From the NCBI GenBank assembly GCA_005881235.1, contig VBEQ01000220.1, positions 1 through 11,686 on the forward strand: a DNA stretch of 11,686 nucleotides, written 5' to 3'. This DNA comes from Chloroflexota bacterium. Lineage in GTDB: Bacteria; Chloroflexota; Dormibacteria; CF-121. Of this stretch, positions 1 through 7,169 are shown piece by piece. The notes under the pieces were generated by a model, which made no database searches, was not told the origin of the DNA, and saw only the letters and a program-made list of their open reading frames with translations. The position numbers and the translations under genes are program-made. Position 1 is the first letter of the stretch; each line of letters opens with the position of its first letter.

Positions 1-78
1 CTGCCCAAGAAAACCCGCACGGCGCTCGGCAAGCAGGCGAACAAGGTCAAGCGCGAGAAGGCGGCGAAGAAATCCTGA
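1..78 (+). CDS. C-terminal tail of an unidentified basic protein (partial)
   Basis: The first 25 codons are open from the window edge in frame 1 and end in TGA at 76-78. The visible tail has 10 Lys/Arg in 25 residues (LPKKTRTALGKQANK and then more Lys/Glu/Ala), which suggests a flexible, nucleic-acid-binding or ribosome-associated tail. The fold and family cannot be told from this much. Its stop lies one base from the stop of the next gene on the opposite strand, so the two genes converge with no room for a separate terminator. Confidence 0.55.
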   Translation: MPKKTRTALGKQANKVKREKAAKKS

Positions 79-79
79 G

Positions 80-910
80 TTAGCCGGCGAGCTCCGGTAG
101 CACTTTCTCGACAAACGCGCTGAGCCGGCCTCTGCCCTCCGACGGCCACTCGGCAATCAGGTAGCCGAAACCAGCCGCGCGCAGCGCCGCCGCGCGGCGG
201 CGCACCTGGTCCCAGGGCCGTGATAGCGAGAGGGACGCCGAGCGCAGGATCGCCTTCGGGTCACGCCCGGCCTTTTCCGCCAGTTGGTCGAGCAGCCGCG
301 ACTTGCGGGCCATCGAATCGTCGGAGCCGAAGGCATGCCAGGCGTCAGCCTGACGGGCGACGATCGGCAACATCAGCTGCTCACCGCCGGCGCCGATCCA
401 GATGGGCGGGTGAGGTCGTTGGATGGGCTTCGGGTGATAGCTCGCCCCTGCCAGCTGGTAGTGCCGTCCCTTGAAGGTCGCCCGGTCCTTGCTCATGATC
501 AGGCGGATGACCTGCACGCCTTCTTCCAGGCGCTCGGCCCGCTCCTTCAGGGGCGGGAAGGGAATCCCCAGCTCCTCGTGCTCCGGCTGGTGCCAGGCAG
601 CGCCCAGGCCGAGCTCGAGCCGGCCGCTGGAGATGTGATCGACCGTGATCGCCTCGGTCGCAAGGACCGATGGGTGGCGGTAGGTAATGCCGGTTACTAG
701 CACCCCGAGGCGGATCCGCGAGGTGAGCGCCGCCAGGCCCGCCAGCAGGGTCCACGCCTCAAGGCAGGGACCATTCCGGTCGCCATACAGCGGTGTGAAG
801 TGGTCGAAAATCCAGGCGCCGTCGAATCCCGCGGACTCCGCGAATTGCACCCTTTCCGCCAGTTCGGGCCAGAGGAGTTGGTGCTGCGCGACATCTAGAC
901 CTATCCGCAT
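80..910 (-). CDS. LLM-class (luciferase-like) F420-dependent oxidoreductase
   Basis: A 276-residue protein of the bacterial luciferase-like monooxygenase family. Members are TIM-barrel enzymes that use reduced flavin or coenzyme F420 to oxidise or reduce small molecules in the cytoplasm. Family marks are the N-terminal MRIGLD strand, the GFDGAWIFDH segment, the TSRIRLGVLVTG strand, the RHPSVLATEAITVDHISSGR helix, the GLGAAW motif and the HPPIWIGAGGE motif near the middle. Length is normal for the short TIGR03560/03619-like F420 subgroup. The substrate cannot be read from sequence. The ATG at 910 is preferred because the family starts at MRIG; a GTG at 928 would add six residues. A TATTGT box ends nine bases upstream of the ATG, and there is only a weak purine-rich sequence as ribosome site, so a leaderless mRNA is likely. 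F420 rather than FMN use is inferred from subgroup resemblance. Confidence 0.88.
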   Translation of the reverse strand: MRIGLDVAQHQLLWPELAERVQFAESAGFDGAWIFDHFTPLYGDRNGPCLEAWTLLAGLAALTSRIRLGVLVTGITYRHPSVLATEAITVDHISSGRLELGLGAAWHQPEHEELGIPFPPLKERAERLEEGVQVIRLIMSKDRATFKGRHYQLAGASYHPKPIQRPHPPIWIGAGGEQLMLPIVARQADAWHAFGSDDSMARKSRLLDQLAEKAGRDPKAILRSASLSLSRPWDQVRRRAAALRAAGFGYLIAEWPSEGRGRLSAFVEKVLPELAG

Positions 911-919
911 TTCTCTGCC

Positions 920-925
920 ACAATA
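920..925 (-). promoter_or_regulatory. Probable -10 box of the LLM oxidoreductase gene
   Basis: TATTGT read on the minus strand fits the TANNNT extended consensus of leaderless promoters. It lies nine bases before the ATG at 910, so transcription would begin at or within a few bases of the start codon. No convincing -35 box is seen 16-19 bases upstream. Confidence 0.45.
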
Positions 926-950
926 CACACCGGTCGGCGTGAAGGTTTAA

Positions 951-976
951 CCAAACATTCATTTGGCTTCGCCAAA
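951..976 (+). promoter_or_regulatory. Nested inverted repeats upstream of the phosphoesterase gene
   Basis: Three complementary blocks follow each other: CCAAA (951-955), TTTGG (962-966) and CCAAA (972-976). The middle block can pair with either neighbour, as CCAAA-N6-TTTGG or as TTTGGC-TTC-GCCAAA. The second hairpin is the stronger and is followed by TTTT at 980-983. This could be a small attenuator-like switch in the leader or a DNA operator. It sits in the 122-base gap between the divergent oxidoreductase and phosphoesterase genes. The function is inferred only. Confidence 0.35.
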
Positions 977-1020
977 GCGTTTTGCTGGACCGCCAGCGTG
1001 TCGAGGGGATTCGAATCAGG

Positions 1021-1029
1021 GAAGGAGGA
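1021..1029 (+). promoter_or_regulatory. Strong Shine-Dalgarno site that sets the phosphoesterase start
   Basis: GAAGGAGGA lies just before the ATG at 1033 with normal spacing. It decides against the in-frame upstream start at 982, whose 17 extra residues (basic, polar) would spoil the signal peptide. A 10-bp palindrome, GATTCGAATC, lies immediately upstream at 1008-1017. Confidence 0.85.
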
Positions 1030-1032
1030 CCC

Positions 1033-3273
1033 ATGAAGTTACGTTCCGCGCTCGGACGTTCGATGGCCCGCTTGCTCGCGCTCGCCTTGCTGCCAGCCAG
1101 TATTGCCGGTATCACCGCGGTCGGCGTCGCCGCCGCCAAACCATCCCAGGCGGTGGCCGGGTGCCAGCTGTCAAACGGCCCGGTCAAGCACGTCATCTAC
1201 CTGGTCTTCGACAACACCCATTTCATGCGAGACAACCCGAATGTTCCCTCGGATCTCGAACAGATGCCGCATCTCCTCAATTTCCTCACGTCAAACGGGA
1301 CGTTGCTGACCAACGATCACACCGTCCTGATCTCCCACACCGCGGGTGGCATCCTATCGAGCCTCACTGGCCTGTATCCCGACCGACAGGGTCAGACGGT
1401 GTCCAACAACTACTTCTACTACTCACCCACGAAGATCCCGCAGTTCAGTACGTCCTTTAAGTACTGGACTGATCTGGTCGACGATTCGACTGGAGCCAAC
1501 GACGCGTTGCCCAACATGGTCTTTGACGGCCAGAAGAACACGCCTGCGCCCTGGGTTCCGTACACCCGCGCCGGATGCAACTTCGGCGGCGTCTCAACGG
1601 CGAATATCGAGCTCGAAAACATCGGAATCGGGCCTTTTGGGGACATGTCGGAGGCCTTCGGAACAGGGTCACCCGAGTGGAATGACGCTGTCGCGTCAAC
1701 CGCGGCACCGTCCGGGACCGCGGCCCGTGCGAAGGCGTACACGGACTACGTTGGCATCGCGATCCACTGCGCCCAGGGCGGCGGCATCTGCGCCTCGAAC
1801 GCGACGAATGTCGCGAACTCGAGACCCGACAAGCTTCCGGATGAGCCGGGTGACTACTTCGGCTACCAGGCGCTCTACGGTGCCAAGTACGTCGATCCGG
1901 CGATCACCGGCGGCAATGCCTGCGTCAATAACATGAACGGTCAACCAGTCACGGACCCATTCGGACGCTGCGGATTTCCCGGCTTCGATTGGGCACTCGC
2001 GACGAACACCCTCGGCTATGTCGCCCAGATGCAGGAGGCTGGCGTCCCGGTGACCTACGCTTATATCTCGGACGCCCACGACAATCACACCTCGTCGTTT
2101 CCAGCTCCATTCAATCCGAGTTTCCCGCGCGCTTCAGGGCCCGGCGAGGCTGACTACAAGGCGCAGCTCAAGGCCTATGATGATGCCTTTGCGGCCTTCT
2201 TCGATCGTCTCGCCGGCGACGGCATCACCAAAGAGAACACACTGTTCGTTGTGACTGCAGACGAGGGTGACCACTACGCCGGTGGTGCCGGTATAGCGCA
2301 ACCGGACGGCTCGCTCGCGTACGCGCACACGAATTGCTCGTGGACCATAACCCCGGCTTGCCCGTCGAACCAGATCGGCGAAGTCAACCTAAACATCACG
2401 GCAAAACTACCAGCAGGTACTCCGTCGTTCCAGCTTCATCGGGACTCGGCGCCGGCGTTCTGGGTGAATGGCCAGCCGGGTCGCACCGACCCGACGCTGA
2501 GGAAGATGGAGCGGGACGTGGGTGCGCTGAACCAAATCGATCCGTATGTCAGCAGCAGCCCCACAGCGGTCTTCGTCGCATTGGCGGACGCCGTCGGTGA
2601 AAAAACGCTGCACATGGTCAACAGTGATCCGGCCCGAACGCCCAGCTTCACGGCATTCGGTAATCCCGACTACTTCGTTAGGGAAAATAACACCACCTGC
2701 GGAAGCAACCCATGCATCGACTACCACTTCGCCTGGAGCCATGGCGACATCCAGCCGGAGATCGCCACGAATTGGCTTGGTCTGGTCGGCCCGGGTGTGA
2801 AGAACCAGGGCATCGACTCGCAGACTTGGACCGACCACACCAACGTCCGCTCGACGACACTAGCGCTGGCTGGTCTTCGCGATGACTACGTCAACGACGG
2901 ACGCGTGCTCATCGAAGCCATCGAGACGAGCTCGCTGCCGCAAACCCTGATCGCGCATCGCGCGACCCTCCTCAGGCTGGGTGAGGCCTATGAGCAGGTC
3001 AATGCGGCCTTCGGCACGTTCGGGATGGACCTGCTGACGGCTTCAACGCACGCGCTCAACAGTGGATCGACGGCTGATGAATCGCGGTACGCATCGCTCG
3101 AGAACTCGATCGAGAGCTTGACTTCGCAGCGTGACGCGCTGGCGGGCCAGATCAAAGCGGCGCTCAATGCCGCGGCGTTCGACGGGCAGGCGATCAACGA
3201 GCAGCAGGCCAAGGCCTGGATCACCTACGCGCAGTCGCTGATCGACCAGGCGAGCGCCCTGGCGGCGTCCTGA
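1033..3273 (+). CDS. Secreted alkaline-phosphatase-superfamily phosphoesterase
   Basis: A 746-residue exported protein. Residues 1-36 form a signal peptide: a basic start, then a hydrophobic run (ARLLALALLPASIAGITAV) ending in an Ala-rich cleavage region. A VAGC sequence with Cys44 resembles a lipobox but lies past a polar KPSQ break, so lipidation is uncertain. The body fits the metal-dependent phosphodiesterase/phosphatase fold of the alkaline phosphatase superfamily: metal-ligand candidate D60 in LVFDN, probable nucleophile T103 in ISHTAGG followed by LTGLYPDRQG, D347/D350 and H352 in the SDAHDNH segment, D410-H414 in TADEGDHY, H570 in SHGD, and H602 in WTDHTNVRSTTLALAGL. The last 100 or so residues are helical and Gln/Ala-rich, with coiled-coil character. 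The probable role is hydrolysis of phosphate esters or phosphodiesters outside the membrane; the substrate is unknown. The gene stands alone, with its own ribosome site and a hairpin after the stop. Confidence 0.82.
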   Translation: MKLRSALGRSMARLLALALLPASIAGITAVGVAAAKPSQAVAGCQLSNGPVKHVIYLVFDNTHFMRDNPNVPSDLEQMPHLLNFLTSNGTLLTNDHTVLISHTAGGILSSLTGLYPDRQGQTVSNNYFYYSPTKIPQFSTSFKYWTDLVDDSTGANDALPNMVFDGQKNTPAPWVPYTRAGCNFGGVSTANIELENIGIGPFGDMSEAFGTGSPEWNDAVASTAAPSGTAARAKAYTDYVGIAIHCAQGGGICASNATNVANSRPDKLPDEPGDYFGYQALYGAKYVDPAITGGNACVNNMNGQPVTDPFGRCGFPGFDWALATNTLGYVAQMQEAGVPVTYAYISDAHDNHTSSFPAPFNPSFPRASGPGEADYKAQLKAYDDAFAAFFDRLAGDGITKENTLFVVTADEGDHYAGGAGIAQPDGSLAYAHTNCSWTITPACPSNQIGEVNLNITAKLPAGTPSFQLHRDSAPAFWVNGQPGRTDPTLRKMERDVGALNQIDPYVSSSPTAVFVALADAVGEKTLHMVNSDPARTPSFTAFGNPDYFVRENNTTCGSNPCIDYHFAWSHGDIQPEIATNWLGLVGPGVKNQGIDSQTWTDHTNVRSTTLALAGLRDDYVNDGRVLIEAIETSSLPQTLIAHRATLLRLGEAYEQVNAAFGTFGMDLLTASTHALNSGSTADESRYASLENSIESLTSQRDALAGQIKAALNAAAFDGQAINEQQAKAWITYAQSLIDQASALAAS

Positions 3274-3287
3274 CAAAGCGCTAAACG

Positions 3288-3312
3288 GGAGGCCGGCATC
3301 GCGCCGGCCTCC
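3288..3312 (+). terminator. GC-rich hairpin after the phosphoesterase gene
   Basis: GGAGGCCGGC (3288-3297) pairs perfectly with GCCGGCCTCC (3303-3312) around a five-base loop, 14 bases after the stop codon. There is no U-run after it (ATCTATTCTGG), so it is either a weak or Rho-assisted terminator, or a 3'-end stabilising stem. It abuts the -10 box of the next gene. Confidence 0.65.
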
Positions 3313-3315
3313 ATC

Positions 3316-3321
3316 TATTCT
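3316..3321 (+). promoter_or_regulatory. Probable -10 box of the YdeI-family gene
   Basis: TATTCT fits TANNNT and is seven bases from the GTG start at 3329. No Shine-Dalgarno sequence lies between. The -35 region would fall inside the preceding terminator hairpin and shows no consensus. This is consistent with a leaderless transcript. Confidence 0.5.
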
Positions 3322-3328
3322 GGTCGAT

Positions 3329-3913
3329 GTGAAGCCAGCCTTCTTTGCCACCCCTGTGGAGCTCCGCCAGTGGCTCGAACGAAACCACGCGACGGCGACC
3401 GAGCTCCTCGTCGGTTTCTACAAGCGAGGCTCAGGGCGGCCGAGCATCACCTGGCAGGAGCTGGTGGACGAAGAGCTCTGCTTCGGATGGATCGACGGAG
3501 TCCGCCAGGGTATCGATGAGGTCAGCTATTCCAACCGGATTACCCCTCGCAAGTCGCGCAGCACCTGGAGCGCGGTTAACATCGCCCGTGCGCAGGAGCT
3601 GATCAGGCTTGGACGGATGCATCCCGCGGGGATGGCGGCCTTCGAGCGGCGGACCGAACAACGGTCGGCGATCTACAGCTACGAGCAGCGAAAATCTGCC
3701 CGACTGGATCCAGGCGCCGAGCGATCGTTTCGGGCCGACAAGAAAGCCTGGACCTTCTTCCAGGCGCAGGCGCCCGGCTACCGGCGGGCCGCAACCTGGT
3801 GGGTGATCAGCGCCAAGCGTGAGGAGACCCGGAAGAAACGGCTCGCGACGTTGATAGCGGACTCAGCGCTCGGCCGTGCGATTGGGCCACTTCGCCGGCG
3901 CCCCGGCGCATAA
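3329..3913 (+). CDS. YdeI/OmpD-associated (OmdA) family protein
   Basis: A 194-residue soluble protein of the YdeI/OmdA family, common in soil bacteria. The family pattern is clear: an N-terminal MKPAFFATPVELRQWLERNH helix, the LVGFYKRGSG segment, ELCFGWIDGVRQ (51-60) and RITPRKSRSTWSAVN (70-84), then a helical C-terminal half ending in an Arg/Lys-rich tail (AKREETRKKRLATLI). The E. coli relative YdeI has been linked to antimicrobial peptide resistance through OmpD/OmpF, but a Gram-positive-type or monoderm host would have no such porin, and the biochemical role in this family is not established. The GTG start is supported by the conserved MKP-FFATP beginning and the TATTCT box seven bases upstream. 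The gene is a single unit between a terminator and radA. Confidence 0.85.
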   Translation: MKPAFFATPVELRQWLERNHATATELLVGFYKRGSGRPSITWQELVDEELCFGWIDGVRQGIDEVSYSNRITPRKSRSTWSAVNIARAQELIRLGRMHPAGMAAFERRTEQRSAIYSYEQRKSARLDPGAERSFRADKKAWTFFQAQAPGYRRAATWWVISAKREETRKKRLATLIADSALGRAIGPLRRRPGA

Positions 3914-4033
3914 TCGCCTCGGTGGTCACGCGTGCCACAAGGCCCGGCGCGGCCTGGGCGCTATGGGTCGTCGCGCGTCTGCTCAGATAGGTCATCGCAT
4001 AAGGTCGGACAGGTAGCTGTCGCAGGCCCGCCC

Positions 4034-4039
4034 TATAGT
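4034..4039 (+). promoter_or_regulatory. Probable -10 box of radA
   Basis: TATAGT is seven bases before the GTG at 4047, the same spacing as for the YdeI-family and MFS genes. No Shine-Dalgarno sequence fits between. The rest of the 133-base gap (3914-4046) holds only a weak GC stem (AGGCC 3940-3944 with GGCCT 3951-3955). Confidence 0.55.
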
Positions 4040-4046
4040 TACGGGC

Positions 4047-5420
4047 GTGAAATCGGGAGCACGCACGATCTTCGCTTGCCAGGAGTGCGGCAACCAGTCC
4101 ACGAAGTGGCTGGGTCGCTGTCCCGAATGCGGCAACTGGAACAGTTACGTCGAGGAGCAGGTGCGAGCCGAAGCGGCGTCGCGCAGCGGCGCTCGCCGGG
4201 TCAGCATTTCCTCCGCCCAGCCGATGCCCCTGGCGCAGGTGCGCTTTACGCAGGCGAACCGGCTTCGACTGGCGATGCGAGAACTCAACCAGGTGCTCGG
4301 CGGCGGCATCGTCCCGGGGTCCCTCGTGCTAGTTGGTGGTGACCCCGGCATCGGCAAGTCGACCCTGCTACTGCAGCTGGCGAGCGAGGTGGCGGGATCC
4401 TATGGGCCCGTGCTCTACGTGTCGGGCGAGGAGTCGGTGCAGCAGCTGAAGTTGCGGGCGCAGCGCCTTGGCATCGAGGGCGATCGACTGATGGTGCTGG
4501 CCGAGAACGACCTCGACGGTATCGTCGAGCACCTCGAAAAGGCGCGGCCGATGATGGCCGTCATCGACTCCATCCAGACGGTCTTCATGGGCAACGTTAC
4601 CTCGGCACCCGGCAGCGTCAGCCAGGTGCGCGAGTGCGCTGGCAGGCTGATGCTGCTGGCGAAAAGCAGCCACATCCCGATCTTCCTCGTGGGTCACGTC
4701 AACAAGGAGGGCGCCATTGCCGGTCCGCGCGTGCTCGAGCACATTGTCGACACCGTTCTCTATCTGGAAGGCGAGCGCCACCACAGCTTCCGGATTTTGC
4801 GCAGCCAGAAGAACCGATTTGGCTCGACCGACGAGATCGGTGTGTTCGAGATGCGCGACAGCGGGATGCACGAGGTGAGCGACCCCAGCCGCGCCTTCCT
4901 GCAGGACCGCTCCTTGAGCGAGGTGGGCAACGTCGTCCACGTCGCGCTCGAAGGCAGCCGGCCGCTGCTCGTCGAGCTGCAGAGTCTCACCACGCCGAGC
5001 CGGTTCGGCGCACCGCGGCGCTCGGTCAACGGCATCGACCTCAATCGGCTCCACATGCTGGTCGCCGTGCTGGAACGGCGCGCGCACCTCGACCTGGGCG
5101 GCGACGATGTCTTCGTCAACGCCGCGGGCGGCGTGCGCCTGACCGAGCCCGCCGCAGACCTCGCGGTGGCGCTGGCGATCGCCTCCAACAAGCGCAACCG
5201 GCCCGCCGGGGCGGACCTGGTCGCCATTGGTGAGCTCGGCCTCAGTGGCGAGGTGCGGCGAGTCAGCCAGCTGGAGCGCCGCCTGCTGGAAGCGCACCGC
5301 CTCGGCTTCAAGCGGGCCGTGATCCCCGCGGCGGCCGAGCTCCGCGATCCCGAGCTGTCCGCGATGACGCTGTGCCGCGCGGAGACAATTTCGGACGCGG
5401 TCGAGAGCTGTTTCAGCTAG
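4047..5420 (+). CDS. radA: DNA repair protein RadA
   Basis: RadA (Sms) is a RecA-like ATPase that drives branch migration of recombination intermediates and helps repair stalled or broken forks. All three parts are visible in 457 residues, the usual length. An N-terminal zinc finger has C11, C14, C25 and C28. The RecA-type ATPase domain has a Walker A motif, GDPGIGKST (97-105), a Walker B region ending at D174 (AVIDSIQ) and the RadA-specific KNRFG motif (255-259). A C-terminal Lon-protease-like domain has the GELGLSGEVRR segment. The GTG start gives the normal MKSGARTIFACQECG beginning. In many Gram-positive bacteria radA is followed by disA and yacL. Here disA is missing and an opposite-strand gene intervenes. 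The radA stop shares the CTAG tetranucleotide with that gene's stop. Confidence 0.97.
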   Translation: MKSGARTIFACQECGNQSTKWLGRCPECGNWNSYVEEQVRAEAASRSGARRVSISSAQPMPLAQVRFTQANRLRLAMRELNQVLGGGIVPGSLVLVGGDPGIGKSTLLLQLASEVAGSYGPVLYVSGEESVQQLKLRAQRLGIEGDRLMVLAENDLDGIVEHLEKARPMMAVIDSIQTVFMGNVTSAPGSVSQVRECAGRLMLLAKSSHIPIFLVGHVNKEGAIAGPRVLEHIVDTVLYLEGERHHSFRILRSQKNRFGSTDEIGVFEMRDSGMHEVSDPSRAFLQDRSLSEVGNVVHVALEGSRPLLVELQSLTTPSRFGAPRRSVNGIDLNRLHMLVAVLERRAHLDLGGDDVFVNAAGGVRLTEPAADLAVALAIASNKRNRPAGADLVAIGELGLSGEVRRVSQLERRLLEAHRLGFKRAVIPAAAELRDPELSAMTLCRAETISDAVESCFS

Positions 5421-5818
5421 CTGCCGAGACAACCCGCGACGCGTTTAAACGCGGGCGTCACCCGGACCGTAACCGGAAGCTCACAGGAAAGCAGCATCCC
5501 ACGCGCCGCCGGCGAGGGGCCGCCCAACCGTGGCACCCAGCACTCCCGGTTGATCTGCTCGACAGCCGCCTCTTCGCTCATGCCCCGGGCCTGGCCAAGG
5601 ATCCGGTCGATGCAGCGTCGCTGCAGGATCAGGACGCTGACTTTTTCGGGCGCGATGCCGCTTGGAGGGCGGGTTGCGGAAGCGTTCGCGACGGGGTCGG
5701 ATGCCAAAGCGAGGGCCAGGACCAAGCCGGCGGACGCCAGCCAGCAGGTCCGCTCCAGACTTTGGGCGGAAGCGGTTGGACTCAGGGGCCAAAAGGAGCG
5801 TCGGCGGCCGGTTTTCAT
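5417..5818 (-). CDS. Small secreted four-cysteine protein, function unknown
   Basis: I do not recognise a family. The frame encodes 133 residues with strong GC bias at third codon positions, as in true genes here. Residues 1-24 are basic/polar; 25-40 form a hydrophobic segment (CWLASAGLVLALALAS), and an Ala-rich region up to about 48 is a good signal-peptidase site. The mature part of about 85 residues holds four cysteines (C69, C93, C112, C130), enough for two disulfides, which fits an exported protein. A helical stretch, LQRRCIDRILGQARGMSEEA, is followed by a segment rich in Pro, Gly and beta-prone residues. The stop overlaps that of radA tail to tail (CTAG at 5417-5420). The promoter would lie in the short gap shared with the divergent yacL-like gene. 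The hydrophobic segment could instead be an uncleaved anchor. Confidence 0.6.
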   Translation of the reverse strand: MKTGRRRSFWPLSPTASAQSLERTCWLASAGLVLALALASDPVANASATRPPSGIAPEKVSVLILQRRCIDRILGQARGMSEEAAVEQINRECWVPRLGGPSPAARGMLLSCELPVTVRVTPAFKRVAGCLGS

Positions 5819-5822
5819 GCTT

Positions 5823-5828
5823 TAATTA
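5823..5828. promoter_or_regulatory. Palindromic TAATTA, candidate shared -10 for divergent genes
   Basis: TAATTA is its own reverse complement, so it could act as a -10 element in both directions: towards the secreted four-cysteine gene (ATG at 5818, four bases away) and towards the yacL-like gene (ATG at 5903, leader of about 70 bases). It is the only AT-rich patch in the 84-base divergent gap. No clear -35 is seen on either side. Confidence 0.35.
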
Positions 5829-5887
5829 GGGCACGATGGCGGTCCTGTTTGCGCGCCTGCACGAGATTGCATCGCCCATCCTGACAA

Positions 5888-5897
5888 AAGGAGGTGA
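5888..5897 (+). promoter_or_regulatory. Near-perfect Shine-Dalgarno site of the yacL-like gene
   Basis: AAGGAGGTGA matches the 16S rRNA 3' end over about ten bases and sits eight bases (from GGAGG) before the ATG at 5903. It favours that ATG over the in-frame GTG at 5894, which lies inside the site itself. Confidence 0.85.
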
Positions 5898-5902
5898 TTG
5901 CG

Positions 5903-7021
5903 ATGCGCGTGGAACGCGTCTTCCGGCTGTTGGGCCTGTTGCTTGGACTTATAGCGGGCGTCGAGTACGCCTCATTCATCATCTCGGAAGCCAAAATCGA
6001 CGGTTACACGCTGAGAGCGATCGTCCTGATGCTGACCGCACTGGCCGGCGCGCTCTTTGGCTTCTTCGGGCTCCCCTACGTTACGACCAAGCCCTTCTTC
6101 TGGCTCGAAAATAAGCTAAACGTCACGCCGCTGCCGGACCTGGTAGCGGCGACCGTCGGACTTCTGGTCGGGCTGCTTCTGGCGGCGCTCGTTGGTGTCT
6201 TTCTGGCGACCCTGCCATGGCACCTCGGCTTCGTCATCTCGCTCATCGTGGCCCTTGTCTTCGCCTACTGGGGCCTGACCCTCGGCCTCAGCCGGCGACA
6301 CGAGATGATGGCCCTGGTATTGGGGCCGGCGCGCGCGGCTGGAGTACTCGTCGCCCATCCAGTGGACTCTGGTGTCCTGCTCGACACCAGTGTCATCATC
6401 GACGGCCGGATCATGGACATCGCGCAGACCGGTTTCCTTCGGGACAAGATCCTGGTGCCGCACTTCGTGCTGGCCGAGCTGCAGTACATCGCCGACTCCA
6501 GTGATGCGCTGCGCCGAAACCGCGGACGGCGCGGGCTGGAGGTGCTCAACCTGTTGCAGAAGGAGCCGCTCGTCGACATCGAGTTCATCGACGAGGATGT
6601 TCCCGAGGTCACCGAGGTCGACATGAAGTTGATCAAGCTGGCAACGAAGCGGAATGCCGCCATCATGACGAACGATTACAATCTGAACCGCGTCGCGCAG
6701 CTCGAGGGTGTGCGCATCCTCAACCTGAACAACCTGGCGAACGCGCTCAAGCCGGTCGTGATTCCCGGCGAGGAGATGAACATCCAGGTGATCAAGGAAG
6801 GCAAGGAGCAGAACCAGGGCGTCGCGTACCTCGATGACGGCACCATGATCGTGGTCGAAAATGGGCGCCGCTACATGAACCAGACGATCGGGGTGATCGT
6901 GACCTCCGTCCTGCAGACCGCGGCTGGCCGCATGATCTTCGCCACGCCGGCCAGCGAGTCGACCATGGGTCGGCCGAAACCACTGCGGAGGGCCTCGGGC
7001 GGCGGCGGAACCGGTCGCTGA
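5903..7021 (+). CDS. yacL: YacL-like membrane protein with PIN and TRAM domains
   Basis: A 372-residue protein of the PIN/TRAM family typified by Bacillus YacL. Four hydrophobic segments lie in the first 130 residues (about 7-27, 38-57, 80-103, 107-129). A PIN nuclease-like domain at about 157-280 has the expected acidic residues: D161 in LLDTSVIIDGR, E192 in VLAELQ, D240 and D258 in TNDYNLN, with the LRRNRGRRGL loop between. A TRAM RNA-binding domain covers about 285-346, followed by a short Gly/Arg-rich tail. The protein is probably a membrane-anchored RNase or RNA-binding protein; the exact target is unknown in this family. Conserved linkage of such genes to radA and ispD/ispF is known from Firmicutes and Actinobacteria and is partly kept here. 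Its stop overlaps the next open frame. Confidence 0.92.
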   Translation: MRVERVFRLLGLLLGLIAGVEYASFIISEAKIDGYTLRAIVLMLTALAGALFGFFGLPYVTTKPFFWLENKLNVTPLPDLVAATVGLLVGLLLAALVGVFLATLPWHLGFVISLIVALVFAYWGLTLGLSRRHEMMALVLGPARAAGVLVAHPVDSGVLLDTSVIIDGRIMDIAQTGFLRDKILVPHFVLAELQYIADSSDALRRNRGRRGLEVLNLLQKEPLVDIEFIDEDVPEVTEVDMKLIKLATKRNAAIMTNDYNLNRVAQLEGVRILNLNNLANALKPVVIPGEEMNIQVIKEGKEQNQGVAYLDDGTMIVVENGRRYMNQTIGVIVTSVLQTAAGRMIFATPASESTMGRPKPLRRASGGGGTGR

Positions 7022-7169
7022 CGTCGCCGTCCTGACGGTCGAGCCTGGCCTGGGCTTCGTCAAGCGCCTGCGCGAAGCTCTACGCGACGCCCCAGCTGCC
7101 AAACGCATCCTGATAGCCAATCACCCTCAGCCGGTCGCAAGGACTTTCAATTTCCCTCCCACGCTTGCG

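Noticed and set aside
982..1032. Upstream in-frame start of the phosphoesterase
   Set aside because: It would put a polar, charged stretch ahead of the signal peptide. The ATG at 1033 has an excellent ribosome site.
1137..1167. Lipoprotein signal with lipobox VAGC in the phosphoesterase
   Set aside because: The Cys44 motif is separated from the hydrophobic core by KPSQ, so ordinary signal peptidase cleavage is more likely. It is kept only as a remark in the gene entry.
3940..3955. GC stem after the YdeI-family gene as a terminator
   Set aside because: Only five base pairs and no U-run; such stems are expected by chance in GC-rich DNA.
4368..5432. A 354-codon open frame antisense to radA
   Set aside because: RadA is certain on the other strand with all its motifs. 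The antisense frame is His/Gln/Asp-rich low-complexity sequence, typical of the reverse of GC-rich coding DNA.
5894..5902. Upstream GTG start of the yacL-like gene
   Set aside because: The codon lies within the Shine-Dalgarno site that serves the ATG at 5903.
6116..7120. A 334-codon minus-strand frame across the yacL-like gene
   Set aside because: It lies opposite clear PIN and TRAM domains and has the same reverse-frame composition (runs of His, Gln, Asp, Arg) with no domain.
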